Assembly: GCF_050948215.1 (NCBI RefSeq)
Contig: NC_135153.1
Span: 12,552,058-12,616,057, forward strand
Direction: 5' to 3'
Length of the DNA stretch: 64,000 nt
Origin: Halictus rubicundus
Taxonomy: Eukaryota > Arthropoda > Insecta > Hymenoptera > Halictidae
The translations under genes were made by a program, and so were the position numbers. Numbering within the stretch: the stretch's first letter is position 1; every line of letters begins with the position of its first letter. Below the pieces are notes generated by a model. The model had not been told where the DNA came from. It was given only the letters and a program-made list of their open reading frames with translations, and did not search any database. This document shows, piece by piece, positions 10,561-21,192 of the stretch.

Positions 10561-12945
10561 GTACCAGTAATATTCATTTGATGTTCGCTCTATATTATGT
10601 TCCACCTGGTTATTCATCCAAAATGAAAATTGTGTGCATCGATTGCAATGAACAGGAGCCAAACAGAGACTTCTATCTTTCTTTAATCATTTTAATTAGC
10701 TGGAACTAATACATGGATGTCCTCGAATTCTTTTAACCTGTCATAAAATCTGCACGTAACTCTTGCTCTTCGTACGAGCAATTTCTTGTTTATCAAATCT
10801 CCGCAAAATTAGAAAGGAAATCGATTGTACGAACAACTTAATTAGATATTTGTCCCGCGAATTTCTCAATTAGGTATTTGGACAGTGAGCCGAATTTCAA
10901 AGAGGTACGCGAGCAGCTTCTACAAATAACAAAGCAACGTTTCCAGCAAAGAAGCCAGCTTCTATCTAGGGGATCATAGAGGAGGATACAGGGTTCCAGG
11001 AGAATCCGACGTATCTCTCCCTGGCAATCTGACACTTGAGAAGCTTCCAGCTTCCGGGAGCTAGATTCGGAAAATCGAGAGAGACAGAGGAGAGAGAGAG
11101 AGAGTGAGATCACGGATCCGACGATATAGGATGTAGGTGATAGTCTTCGGTGACACGGTGTCCTGTCGGTGGCGCCTCCATCACGCCAGTCTCGAACCAA
11201 AGCGATCGTTCGAGAGCAGAGGGGTGGCGCGAATATTACCGTGACTCATTGTACACCCCGCCCAGATACAAAAGCCACCCCCTGGATGCGAGCTCGGAGC
11301 GGGGCGATCGCGCTAGAAATATTTTTGACCCTCGAACCGATTTGTGGGAAAAGGCCTGATCGAGCAAATCCTCTTTAACCCTTGAATTAACCTGTTACCG
11401 TCGTTTCCTAAGAATGCTCTGCACCATAGATTTGTAGTTAAGCAAGCAAAATGCTTAATTATTTGGTCCTTCTGTCAGTAGCTTAGCTAATTTTTAGTGG
11501 ACGATTTTCTTCAGAAATTTTTATCCTCGTTCAGATAGGAGAACCAAAATTGTTTGGAACATCTAGATACGGCCCTGTTGTGAGCCGGATACAGTTTTAA
11601 TTAGCTGAACAAATTTCCTCGTGAATGTTTAACCAGTTGAACCTTATAATATCCAAAGGACTTTCGCCGAAAAGTTTTCGCTAGAATTTTACAGCCTGGC
11701 AGACAATAAAACGTAAACTAAATTATAAAAATCACAGGAAATTAAATCACGTCACTAAATTGAACCCGAAATCGAAAGAAATCGCTGTCGACTATGGTGA
11801 AGGTTCGAGGGTTCAATGAACAATTTCAATGTTAAAATTGTCCCATCAGCTCCCAGCATCCCGAAACCATGAACCGTGATCGTTGAAACCGGAAAGCGGT
11901 TCACTGGACGTCTCAATCATCTCGGATAGACGATTTCAGGGCTGAGTGACGCTGCGAAAAACCGAGAAACCGCAGGCATTATTAATTCCCGTGTAACAGT
12001 GATTAGGTATCCAAAGCCAATAGGATCACGGGCCACCTACTAGAGAGCCCCGAGACCTCCTCCGTTCGCTGGCTGACCACAGCTGCCCACGCGGGAACCT
12101 CGGTCTCGTTTTGTTTCGACGTTTTGCCAGACCTGACGCCGGAATAGGATCGTTCCTCTGCCCCTGTGCCCTCCCTACGATCCGCCACGAAATATCCCTT
12201 GCAACCCCCGTAGAAAAACTAGCCTTCGTTCTTCTTCGTTCGCCATCTTTCCATCGCTCGTTCGTTCTGCTCGTTTTCGTCTGTCAAAACGAACCTTAAT
12301 CATTTTCTTCCCATTGATATTTCTGAAAGACTATTTTGCTGATGTGCTCTCTGGTGACCTTTGTTCTTGCTTGTTTAACGGTTGCGGTCGAAGAATTTGT
12401 TAAAGAAGAATCGAAACTAATATTCTTAAAGAATTCACTGATTCTAAGTATTTTTTTAGAATATTAGTTTAAGAATATTCAGTTTGATCTCTGGTGGCTA
12501 AAGTTAGAAGTTTTGAACAAAGTTGAAGGCTCGTTTGTAAACGTAACTTTTCTGTAAACAATATTGTCGAATGTAGTCGATAGATGTAAGGCATTCCCTC
12601 CTTGGGAATTGATAATAATTAAATTTTTAGTAACATTGAAGGAACATTTACTGGATGCAGTGGAACCGAACCTTTGGATACACATTGTTCTACTTTCTTG
12701 TGTTTTATCATAACGGAAAACTTTTGTAAATTATCTTGTAAAAGCATCTCCCTGGTATTCGATCTTTCACCACGTGAAAATCTAAATAGCCTGTGGCATG
12801 TAACCGTCGTATCCTCGCAGAAAGAGTTACAGAAAAGATGCTCGGACTCATTACGTTCTACAATGCACTTTGTTCAACAAGTTCTACTATATTTTAACCT
12901 TTGTTACACGGTGCCCGTCCTAACTCAAGCATAAAACGTCCGCAA

Positions 12946-13686
12946 ATGTACAGGGTGTACAAAAAGGTAACGGTCTCCGTCCTAGAGGTGAATCTAAACC
13001 TCTGGATCGGTGGACATTTGTCAAAGAAACTTGCCGCAGAATTGTTTACAACAAAGAAAATTGTTGTCGAAGTTTTTCTTTACATCAACACCTTCTATAC
13101 ATCGAGAAAAGAAGAAGTTTGAAGGGAACCAGGTGTCTCAAAGAAATAGTTATTGTAAAGTTTTAGCAAAATTTGATTGTGTGGAGTTATACGTATAATG
13201 AAAAGCCTACTACTACAGTCCACCTGACCGTGTCGGTGAGACGTAACATAATCGTATGCGTGCCTCGAGAGACAAACGAAATTTAAAGGGACATTCGTCG
13301 CTAGGCCTGTACTAAATCATTGTCTTTCTAACTATTAGGATCATATATTTGAAGTCGCAAAATCTGAAAGAAAACCTTGTATCCAATGTTATACATACGA
13401 ATACTAAGCTTACATTATAAAATATAATACAATAAAATATAATACATATAAAATATAGAATCATCTGGTCCTCCGTCGGATCCACAGCACACTATTATTG
13501 ACTCACGCGGTTTCTTTCAATATTTTTCTTTTCTCGATGTATAGAATGTGTTGATGTAAAGAAAAACTTTAACAACAATTTTCTTTGTTGTAAACAATTT
13601 TGCGGCAAGTTTCTTTGACCACCGCTCCAGAGGTGTAGACTCACCCCTAGGACGGAGGACCATTACTTTTTATACACCCTGTACAT
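12946..13686. mobile_element. 741-bp element with long terminal inverted repeats
   Basis: The left arm (12,946-13,117) and right arm (13,519-13,686) are about 165-170 bp inverted repeats, roughly 90% identical by eye. Both start ATGTACAGGGTGTA from their outer ends. Both include TCCGTCCTAG, CAAAGAAACTTGCCGCA.AAT, TGTTTACAACAAAGAAAATT and TTTTTCTTTACATCAACAC. The left arm carries a 6-bp insertion (CATTTG). The roughly 400-bp centre has no recognisable coding sequence. This is a foldback/long-TIR MITE whose superfamily I cannot assign. A possible single end of a related element (ACAGGGTGTTTGGG) is at 39,301. Confidence 0.8.
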
Positions 13687-13719
13687 GGACTGCTGAAAAT
13701 TGAAAAATTCATAGTGCAC

Positions 13720-13912
13720 TCAACACTGAACCTGCCAGCCAAATTGAACGGTCCCAGATTATTTATTTTAGAATTACATAGAAAATGATTGAATAAATTT
13801 CTGAAATCAAACGTATACTACTATAAACATGGCAAAAAGTTTATATGAACTGGTCATTTTTATAAAGCAACACATGCCAGACGTTTGGAATGCTTGGTCG
13901 GTTTAGTGTTAA
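13720..13912. mobile_element. TTAA-type MITE, diverged
   Basis: The left end TCAACACTGAACCTGCCAGC and the right end, read inward as TTAACACTAAACCGACCAAG, are imperfect inverted repeats enclosing about 190 bp of AT-rich non-coding DNA. The ends resemble family T (TTAACACTA..). It sits only 33 bp beyond the long-TIR element. Confidence 0.6.
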
Positions 13913-15116
13913 ACTATGCACAAAAACTATTTTATTTTCCACCGAAGCTTTTACCGCCGTACCACTGGAGCGCCAAACGAAGTGCATTTCAATCTGAAAC
14001 CTCGCACTAACCTTTCTACTCTGGGATGCCGTTATTAAAAAATATTTTTTACATGACTAAATTTGTTCGCATTTAGTGAATTATTTACTAAGGAAATTTT
14101 GTACCAGGAAATTGGACCAGTTTCACATAATGGAAAAAATCGTACAGAATGGAAATATTCTGGTCGAGAAATACGTTTAGTTTTAAATACGAAAAATGAA
14201 ACAAAACTAAAATATCACCGAAGGGTTAAATGTTAAATCAACTTTCCAGAGCGCAAACAATTTTTTTGCTCGAGCGCAGCGCGATCTCGGAACGGCTTTT
14301 TATTTCAGTATTTTTCCTATCGTGCCGGACCGAAAACCTTGGGCGGGGGAGGAGGGAGGGTAAGAATTCCAGAGAGGGTTGAGAGGGGGGTGCAAGCAGC
14401 GGGCTTCCAGAATTCGTAAACCCGGCATGAGAACCCGCGGAATGCTTTCACATAAAGACGCAACCCCATAAGACTTCATCCCCCTTTATGCGGAAGGTTC
14501 TCGCCGGCCGTGCACCCCCTCTTGCCCCCTTACCACCCCGAAAACCGTGGAACGGCGACAACCGGCGTGTGTGGGTGTCGCGTCCGTGTGTCAGAACGCG
14601 CGCTGCTCACCCCGGGGATCGATGTTTCCTCCTTCATCGGGGAGTGTAGCTCGTGCGTAAAAACCAACCCTCTCCCCCGTTCACCCTCTAAACACCCCCT
14701 GCGAACCACCCTTACGGCTATCCGTTTCTTTTCCCGTCGACGGAGAGGAGAGCGCGCTGATTATTTGCTGATGGGACCCGCGGGTTCGTAAATATTTATT
14801 CCTTTAACGGGCAGCGAAACCGAGATCGGATTTTCAACGCGACGGTTTTCATCCGCGAAACCGCTTCCCCCCCTCTTTCTCACCGTTTTTTATCCGCTGT
14901 AATCTCGCCGGGTTTTGTGTTGCGCAAGGGTTACTGGGATCGGTTGGAATGCGGGGATCGAGGAAACTATGGCCTCCTTGATGGATTGTGTAGTAACTGT
15001 TCGAGTGTCAGTACATCTCGGACTTTCTCTTTGTTTAGCATCGTTCTGACCGATCGGTAAAGAGAGATTTGATCGTTTCTTCTCATCGGTAGACTGCGAG
15101 TTGTATTTATTTATCA
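13913..15116. other. gene-free stretch
   Basis: AT-rich sequence to 14,260, then a C-rich, CpG-rich block at 14,330-14,780 whose open frames are Pro/Arg-rich and unrecognised. A lone TAGACTGCGAG, resembling a family D terminus, lies at about 15,090 just ahead of a complete copy. No gene is supported. Confidence 0.45.
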
Positions 15117-15295
15117 TAGGCTGCGGATTTTATGCACCCATGAAAAAACTAGGTGGGAGCAACTCTAAACAATACAATGGAATTTGAGAATATCGAGACA
15201 TTATTTGCAACTTGTTAGAACTATTAGACCCCGTAATTGGTCTTTTGGATTGCTGTTTGAAGCCATTTTTATTTTTCACAAAGATCTGCAGTCTA
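15117..15295. mobile_element. family D MITE, complete copy
   Basis: About 179 bp. The left end TAGGCTGCGGATTTTATGCA and the right end AAAGATCTGCAGTCTA form terminal inverted repeats, each finishing in TA, compatible with a TA target site. The interior is AT-rich and non-coding. Confidence 0.75.
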
Positions 15296-16886
15296 ATAAG
15301 AAACATTAGTGGATCATATTTAAAATTGTGCAAACGTCAGAACCATTAAAAATTACTGTCCTATTATTTTTCATTTATCACTAGTGTTAAGGGTGGGAAT
15401 AAATTTCTACTTATCTTCTGTTGCTCAAGGTCGAAGCAGAAAATTTTTATTCCGCGTAAGGATGCCCAGTTTTGAACAGTTTGCTTCAATACTTTCGCTA
15501 CCACTGCCCCTCACACGTGACATTTACAGTCTCGGAATTTACTTAAGGATTGCCAAATTAATTTTGTACACTTTGCTTTTTAACACTGGGTTCACAGAGC
15601 AACAAAAGTGGCCACTTTGGATTATTTTATAAAAATATCAAGAATATATTCAGCCAGGTTTTTACCACCTTTTACCATAATGTCATATATAAATTAAGGA
15701 ATGTAGAACCCGTCTCGTAAGTCTAATGTTAGAAAATTTCTGAAGATTGAGAGAATCCTTAATTTAACACAAAGGCGTTCGCATAAATGTGGCTAAACTG
15801 TAGCTAGAAGGACTAATTGGACCCTGTTGGAAAATCTGTTGAATCGTCGCCCAACCCTGAACTTTTAATTTTCAAAAGATCATTAAATCCTATTAAAAAT
15901 GAAAAATACAGTGACGAATCTTTGTCTTGCCAAATCTAGTGTCAAAGTCATAGCGCACAACATGATATTCAGGGACTCTATGTCTTACTTCTTCGGTGCA
16001 TTTAATAAAATACTTTTGACAGTGCAGGTAGCCACCAAAATAAGCAGTGATAGCGAACGTGTTAATCCTGAATTGGACTTTTATTATCCGACAAAACAAC
16101 CGGTTGAACGCCGGGAGGAATATTTTCGCCGTTCCGACTATTTCTTCGTTCGGAAACTCGATCGGCGAAACTTGTTCCCGGAGGGGTCAGAAAAAATGTT
16201 TCGAGGCAAAGATAAACGAACGAGTGGAGCGTGCCGAAGGATTTTAGGAGTTTAGGCATGGTCCTACAGGCAAACAGGCAAACAGCCCGAACTCCGCTCC
16301 GCGCACCGCGGAAAACCCTCGAGCGAGAGGCCTTAACAAAAGTTTCACAGTCGAGGAGCTAGCGACAATAGGAAGAGGAGAACACGGGAACGATTTAGCG
16401 CTGAATGCGGATGTCGCTAATTTTCTGGCTCGTCCACGCAAGCTTCTGCTTAAAATCTGCTCTTTCACCGATCGCCGGCCGGAAAACGCGAACCGATGCC
16501 CCTTTGGCCGCGTCACGTCTCGCCGCGCCGATTCTCCCTTTGAGAAACGGCCCTTGCCTCGCCCGTGGCCCTTCTTCCCGCCAGAAATCCCCAAAACATC
16601 GCCCAATTCAAACATGCCATGGACTTATTCGACCCGGAGCTGCGAGCTATCCGCTAACACCTTAACGCCGGTGCCGTCTTCAAAAATATTATAAAATCGA
16701 ATTAATGCACTGAATGACATAAAAATTGTTGACAGTGCTCTTCTAACTGCAACAAAAGTAGCAAGGAAATTGTCACTTCGGCTGTTATAGAACAACCAAC
16801 GAGTCTGCGACTTTTTACAGGCACCCACCTTCCGACGTTGAAGGCCGTGTCTATTTTCACCCAGAATGTCGAAATCGTCATTCAAG
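15296..16886. other. gene-free stretch
   Basis: AT-rich to about 16,060, moderately GC-rich to 16,620, then AT-rich again. Open frames on both strands between 15,890 and 16,665 overlap heavily and show no domain. Nothing else was recognised. Confidence 0.45.
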
Positions 16887-16888
16887 TA

Positions 16889-17061
16889 CAATGTTTACAC
16901 GATATTTGTCCAAAAACACGGGTCTAGCCACGGGACATATATCGGCCAGTATTATTCTCAGATCCACGCCGAAGTTCATCGAGGCCTCGGTTCATGGCAG
17001 TGGGGGTAGCTCTGGGACTTTTATCGGCGAGGCATTTCCGACATATATAGAGCAAACATTG
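16889..17061. mobile_element. pogo-like MITE, family P, short subfamily
   Basis: 173 bp from CAATGTTTACACGATATTTG to ATATATAGAGCAAACATTG, with TA on both sides (16,887-16,888 and 17,062-17,063). It shares AAACACGGG.CTAGCCACGG and GGGACTTTTATCG with the 45.1 kb copy, so these two define a subfamily. Non-coding. Confidence 0.8.
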
Positions 17062-17063
17062 TA

Positions 17064-17756
17064 CACAGTTCTTGGGGAATTAATCAAGTGAATAGCTGCC
17101 GCATTAGAAACGGCAAATAGATTAATGTCTCTACGGGTGGTACCTGAAAAAATATGTTTTGAAAAAATTGTTAAATAAATCAATGAACTTTATAGACTAC
17201 TGTATTCGTTTTCGCTAAATCCTAGCACTCTCCAGGGAGAATCCTGTTCCTACTGCGAGCAGGTACACTGATTCTCAGCAACCATGATTCCACAGGCTTA
17301 ATGACTCCTTCCCCTGGGACAGAAGCAGGCCGACAGCGCGGGTGGGAGAGGGAGATAGCGATAAATCGCCGGTGATATCGGGATTACTCGACGGCGCAAA
17401 TATTATGCGGGGCGAATCATGCAAATTCGCGCGGGGCGGTTTGTAACGAAGAGCCGGATCCGCGGCGTGGATCCCGGCGCGCCGATAAAGAAACCACGTT
17501 TAACGAGTTATGGTCGAATAATGATAAATCCCGTGAACCACCTCGGCCAGCTGCTGGCGATCGTTAAAGCTGGCCGTCGTCCCACCTTCGGCAACGAGCC
17601 CGAGCTTTTTCTCGTCGCTTCGTCGTCTTCCCCGAGCATAGCGATTAATGTCTTCATGAGGGACGCTGAGCGAAGCGGAGCTGTCCTCGCGCTTCTTTTC
17701 GCGGGCGAAAACACGCCTCGAACGCCCGGAGAACGGCGCGGATTCGGATAAATAAG
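17064..17756. other. gene-free stretch, GC-rich
   Basis: The segment 17,330-17,750 is GC-rich and open in more than one frame on both strands. The translations resemble no family that I know and are not supported as exons by flanking splice sites. Confidence 0.4.
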
Positions 17757-18075
17757 GATAAAAAAGAGCAGGAAGAAAGTTAAGGTAGAACCGAGTAGCA
17801 GAGGGTCAAAATAAAACGAGGAGTTAATAAAGATTGTTCCCCTGGTGGGTGGATAAAACAGTGCAAGAGAAGTTTTGGTGGAATTATTAGGTTGGCAACT
17901 AGATTCGCGACCTCCACAATTGCTTGGAGAAGAGTAAAAAAGATCGGGAAGAAAGTAAGTTAATACGACGTGGAAACAGATAGAAACAAGAAGTTCATGA
18001 AGATTGTTGGTGGGTGGATATTTTGGGGCAAAATTATTAGATCGGCAACGAAATTCTTGATCAGAATGATTTATT
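17757..18075 (+). repeat. imperfect tandem duplication, about 170-176 bp
   Basis: GGAAGAAAGT occurs at 17,771 and 17,947. AGATTGTT followed by GGTGGGTGGATA occurs from 17,831 and again from 18,001. ATTATTAG.T.GGCAAC recurs at the same offset. The unit is an ancient two-copy duplication with point changes and a few indels. Confidence 0.65.
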
Positions 18076-18229
18076 CGTCCCCAAAAATTCCTCAAAATCA
18101 AAGTAGTTTAAACATTGTGATAAAAATTGCAGAGTTGAAGCTCATCCCAGGGCTCATTACTTCTTGAACTCTTCCAGATTGTAAAAAACCTACTGAAGTT
18201 TGGTTCAAGCAATTGTGTTATCAACAATA

Positions 18230-18478
18230 TTAACCCTTTGCACTCGAGTGGCGACTCTGAAGCACCACTAAAAATTGTTGTGGCATTTTTTCAAAGAAAT
18301 TACCAAAAATATTACAAAATGTTTGTTACATTGCAAAATTAGTATTTCATGGACTACTGAACGTTCAAATATTATACGTGGAGATCGGATGAGTTTCCTA
18401 TAAATAAAATGAAAATATTCTAAGACGGAAGAAAAATTTAGTTTCAGAATTAGAATAGCGCCGAGTGCAAAGGGTTGA
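18230..18478. mobile_element. piggyBac-like MITE, family C
   Basis: 249 bp from TTAACCCTTTGCACTCGAGT to GCCGAGTGCAAAGGGTTGA. The terminal inverted repeat CCCTTTGCACTCG is perfect for 13 bases. The target is TTAA on the left and TTGA on the right. TTAA flanks with CCC-starting ends are typical of piggyBac-type elements. The interior is AT-rich and non-coding. A related single end lies at 22,112. Confidence 0.8.
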
Positions 18479-19440
18479 AATATGTGCACAGGTGGCGTTC
18501 TGACATCCTCAAATTCGGAAAAACATTTTCCAGCCAAGGGTTGCTGCAGCGACCTGAGGAGGTGGCAATTACTAGTTTCCAATTAGACATACGTCCTGCT
18601 GCAGAATCGAATTCGTAAGGGTTGACGAATTTTTCAATTTCACGAGTAGAGTTCATTTTCGACCTCCCAGTGAATAACACCCCCAATCTGTCACCAAAAC
18701 AGGAGATAACGAATTTAATAGAGAACCTAATGCAATAAAAATCTCTGTTTGAAGCTTGAGGCGAATTTTCGAGACAGTGTACGCGCGGGCAGCGTCCCTA
18801 GAGGTTTTCGTAGACGTGGAGAGAATGAACCAGATTTTTGGATCTGGAGATTTGGGTACAGTGCACGTAATTCGTTGGAAGTGGGACGTTTTCTAGAGCG
18901 GTTCGGTTCCGCCGAAAAAGGAAGAGGAAAGGGAAGCTCGCGCGATTCCGCTCGGAACGAGTCGCGTAACGTGGTGACATGTTGGCCCCCCGCCGACCCC
19001 GCGACCCTCCTGTCCCGGCTACTGGAAATAACCCCTTATTATCCGAGCGACTCCTACCACGATACACCGCACAACTGGTATTCGCAGTCGCAACCCGCAG
19101 CCCGGTGCCATTGTGAAACCGCGGGCTGCGTTTCCACGGCTGCTCTTCGACGTCTGTCATTAATTCTGCTTTGGCCTGGTGACGCGCCTTTGTAATAAAC
19201 ACGCGCGAAAGAGGAACGGAGAGAGAGAGTGAGAGGGGGAGACAACCACGGGAAAAAAATACGTCGGAACACGCGGACAATCGGCGTGGGAGAGGCGGTG
19301 AAATCGGCCCGGTCCGACCCGACCCGACCCGACCCGTCCTTAACCCGAATCGGACTCGCTGCGTCGATCGTTCTTCTTCGGGATCTTCTGGTTTATCCTT
19401 CTCAACGTCTTTTATTCGCTTACTGTTTCCGAATAACGAG
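18479..19440. other. gene-free stretch
   Basis: AT-rich to 18,760, then CpG-rich. A short (GACCC)n pentamer run lies at about 19,312-19,336. The 148- and 160-codon frames that overlap in antisense at 18,750-19,280 have no recognisable content. Confidence 0.45.
19312..19336 (+). repeat. (GACCC)n pentanucleotide repeat
   Basis: Five tandem units of GACCC. A related (CGACT)n repeat occurs at 41.4 kb. Confidence 0.8.
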
Positions 19441-19624
19441 TAGACTGCGGATGTTTATGCAATTTTCAATTTTTGCAGGCAAATTTTAGGAAAGTGGTGG
19501 AGTGGACTCCTGGACGATACATGACGCTGGCAAGAGCCGTGTTGTTGACATACATCGAGAATTCACTGTACCACAGCATTTTCAAATCCTCTAAATGTTT
19601 CCACTGTTTTGCATCCGCAGTCTA
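19441..19624. mobile_element. family D MITE, complete copy with nested family P piece
   Basis: 184 bp from TAGACTGCGGATGTTTATGC to GCATCCGCAGTCTA, with TA at each end. Its middle (about 19,501-19,568) is not family D sequence but the right-hand end of a family P element. Confidence 0.75.
19501..19568 (+). mobile_element. family P right-end fragment nested in family D
   Basis: CTCCTGGACGATACATGACG is followed by GACATACATCGAGAATTCAC and TG. This parallels the last 70 bases of the 6.2-6.6 kb copy. The left end is absent. Confidence 0.65.
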
Positions 19625-20431
19625 GTGATTAAAGTACGTAACTATACACGTCTTCGTACACTTTAGAACTGTACACATACTATACATGCAATTAGGATCT
19701 AATGATTATTCCATAATCGCACTCACGGTCCACAAGCACTGCACCTCGTCTAAACAATTTTCTTCTACGAGTCCAAACAAATGCATTTTTCCGCCGTTTA
19801 ACCGCGTCCGAAGGATCCCGTGTGCGCGCAGCAATTGTTAACCACTCTTCCAATCTTCCAAAAATATTTGATGATGTTCCAGCGGGAGTGCTCTGGTCCC
19901 ACTGCTCGTTAACAAACGGTGTCCTCCTCGGAACGGAACGCAAACCGCGCGGGAGGTCGGGGCACACGAGGATCGAAACAAAAGCAAATCCGAACCGGAA
20001 ATCCTCGCAGCACCGTGGAAGACGTCCCCGTTCCGAGGAAACATCCCCGGTGCCGCAATAACACCGGGGCGAGCGGACAATTTATTTCGAAAAACAAATC
20101 CCGTGTATCCCCGTGGAAACCGCGGCTGCGGTTAGAACTCGAAACGGGGGAAGAGACAACGCGCGCGAACCGTCTCCTCGGGGGGTGGGCTGCTCTGGTC
20201 GAAACACGATCCACCCCCGCCCCCTTGGAAAACGGGGCGACCGCCGCCACCGTGAAAACACCACGGGAAAGATGGAGGAAGCTACGAAAATTCCGGCCAT
20301 TCTTCGCACGACAATAGGCCAACGTATATATTTCGGAAATTCCCAATGGTGCACGCGTCGTCTAGGAGGGGGAGGGCAGGGTGGCGGAGGGGCGGGTTTC
20401 CATTATGAGCGTCGTCGCTTTTTCCTTTTTT

Positions 20432-20483
<52 letters not shown>

Positions 20484-21078
20484 TTCGTTCTCTCCGGTTC
20501 GGTCTAGCTCTCTTTCCCGTTCGCTTTTCTTCTTTTTTTTTCTATTCGAGGGTGTGCTCGTGCATCAGCGCGAAACATTTCGTGCCGGCGTGCACAAGGG
20601 CTCCTTTCTTCGGGGCAGCTCGGCTAAAAACCACCCCTGAGGTGAGCGCCAATAGAAAACCGGCCGTCCAGCCTCCCCGTGCCCGTGGAACCCCCGAAAC
20701 ACCGACGTCGTGCCTAACGCCATCGTGACGCGTCTCGACCCCGTACCCCCGCCCATGGGAACCCGAAACAAGCGTTGCGAACCCGTCGACGCCGGATGGA
20801 ACCCCCTAGGAACACGTATTCGACGGCATCGACACGGACCTGCTCTCTGTTTCGGTGGAGATGAAACAATCACGGCGGCTGAACCTTTGTTATATAAGCT
20901 GGAATTCCAACAAAATTATCCTTTACCTGCCACGAAGACACACGCCTCGTCTCCACCCTCTTGTGCAAAACGAAACACGACGGTTAATTATCTCGGATTA
21001 TTAGACTTTTGGCAAAAATCGGTGGGTGTAATTTCAACCGGTGTGAAGGGATATCCCTCTATAGTTGCGAATTTTATA
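19625..21078. other. gene-free stretch, CpG-rich
   Basis: GC- and CpG-rich between 19,900 and 20,880, with many overlapping Arg/Pro-rich open frames on both strands and a long (TC)n tract. No recognisable domain. AT-rich afterwards. Confidence 0.4.
20433..20480 (+). repeat. (TC)n microsatellite
   Basis: About 24 perfect TC units followed by a pyrimidine-rich tail. The Leu/Ser-rich translations across it are artefacts. Confidence 0.9.
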
Positions 21079-21192
21079 TAAACCCCTTGCCGTACCTTTT
21101 AGCTCGGAAGAATTCGGGCCCAAGCGCCAATTCATGTTTGGTTCGAAATTCTCATGACGAGCCAGACTCGTCAAAGTATGGCAAGGGGTTAA
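21079..21192. mobile_element. short palindromic TTAA MITE
   Basis: About 114 bp with ends TAAACCCCTTGCCGTACCTT and GTATGGCAAGGGGTTAA, which form inverted repeats (ACCCCTTGCC.TAC). The right end lies in TTAA, while the left has TAAA. The ends resemble the one at 44,062 (TTAACCCCTTGTACTA), and both loci carry a GAGTCTGACTCG/GAGCCAGACTCG motif near the right end. Confidence 0.7.

Larger units (their letters stand above)
9341..12945. other. gene-free stretch with a microsatellite-rich GC island
   Basis: The 9600-10,250 segment is CpG-rich, with CTT/TTC runs (9907-9965), the motif CCGCCATTTTATTTTTAAAA and a (TTCG)n run. It has the feel of a promoter or 5' leader, but no exon with a recognisable product follows. 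10,440-10,720 is AT-rich and repeat-like, and 11,080-11,110 is a short (GA) run. The remaining sequence to 12,945 is AT-rich. Open frames are unrecognisable. Confidence 0.4.

Noticed and set aside
17508..18101. 197-codon minus-strand frame with hydrophobic stretches
   Set aside because: It spans the imperfect 170-bp tandem duplication and a GC-rich segment open on both strands. No recognisable domain.
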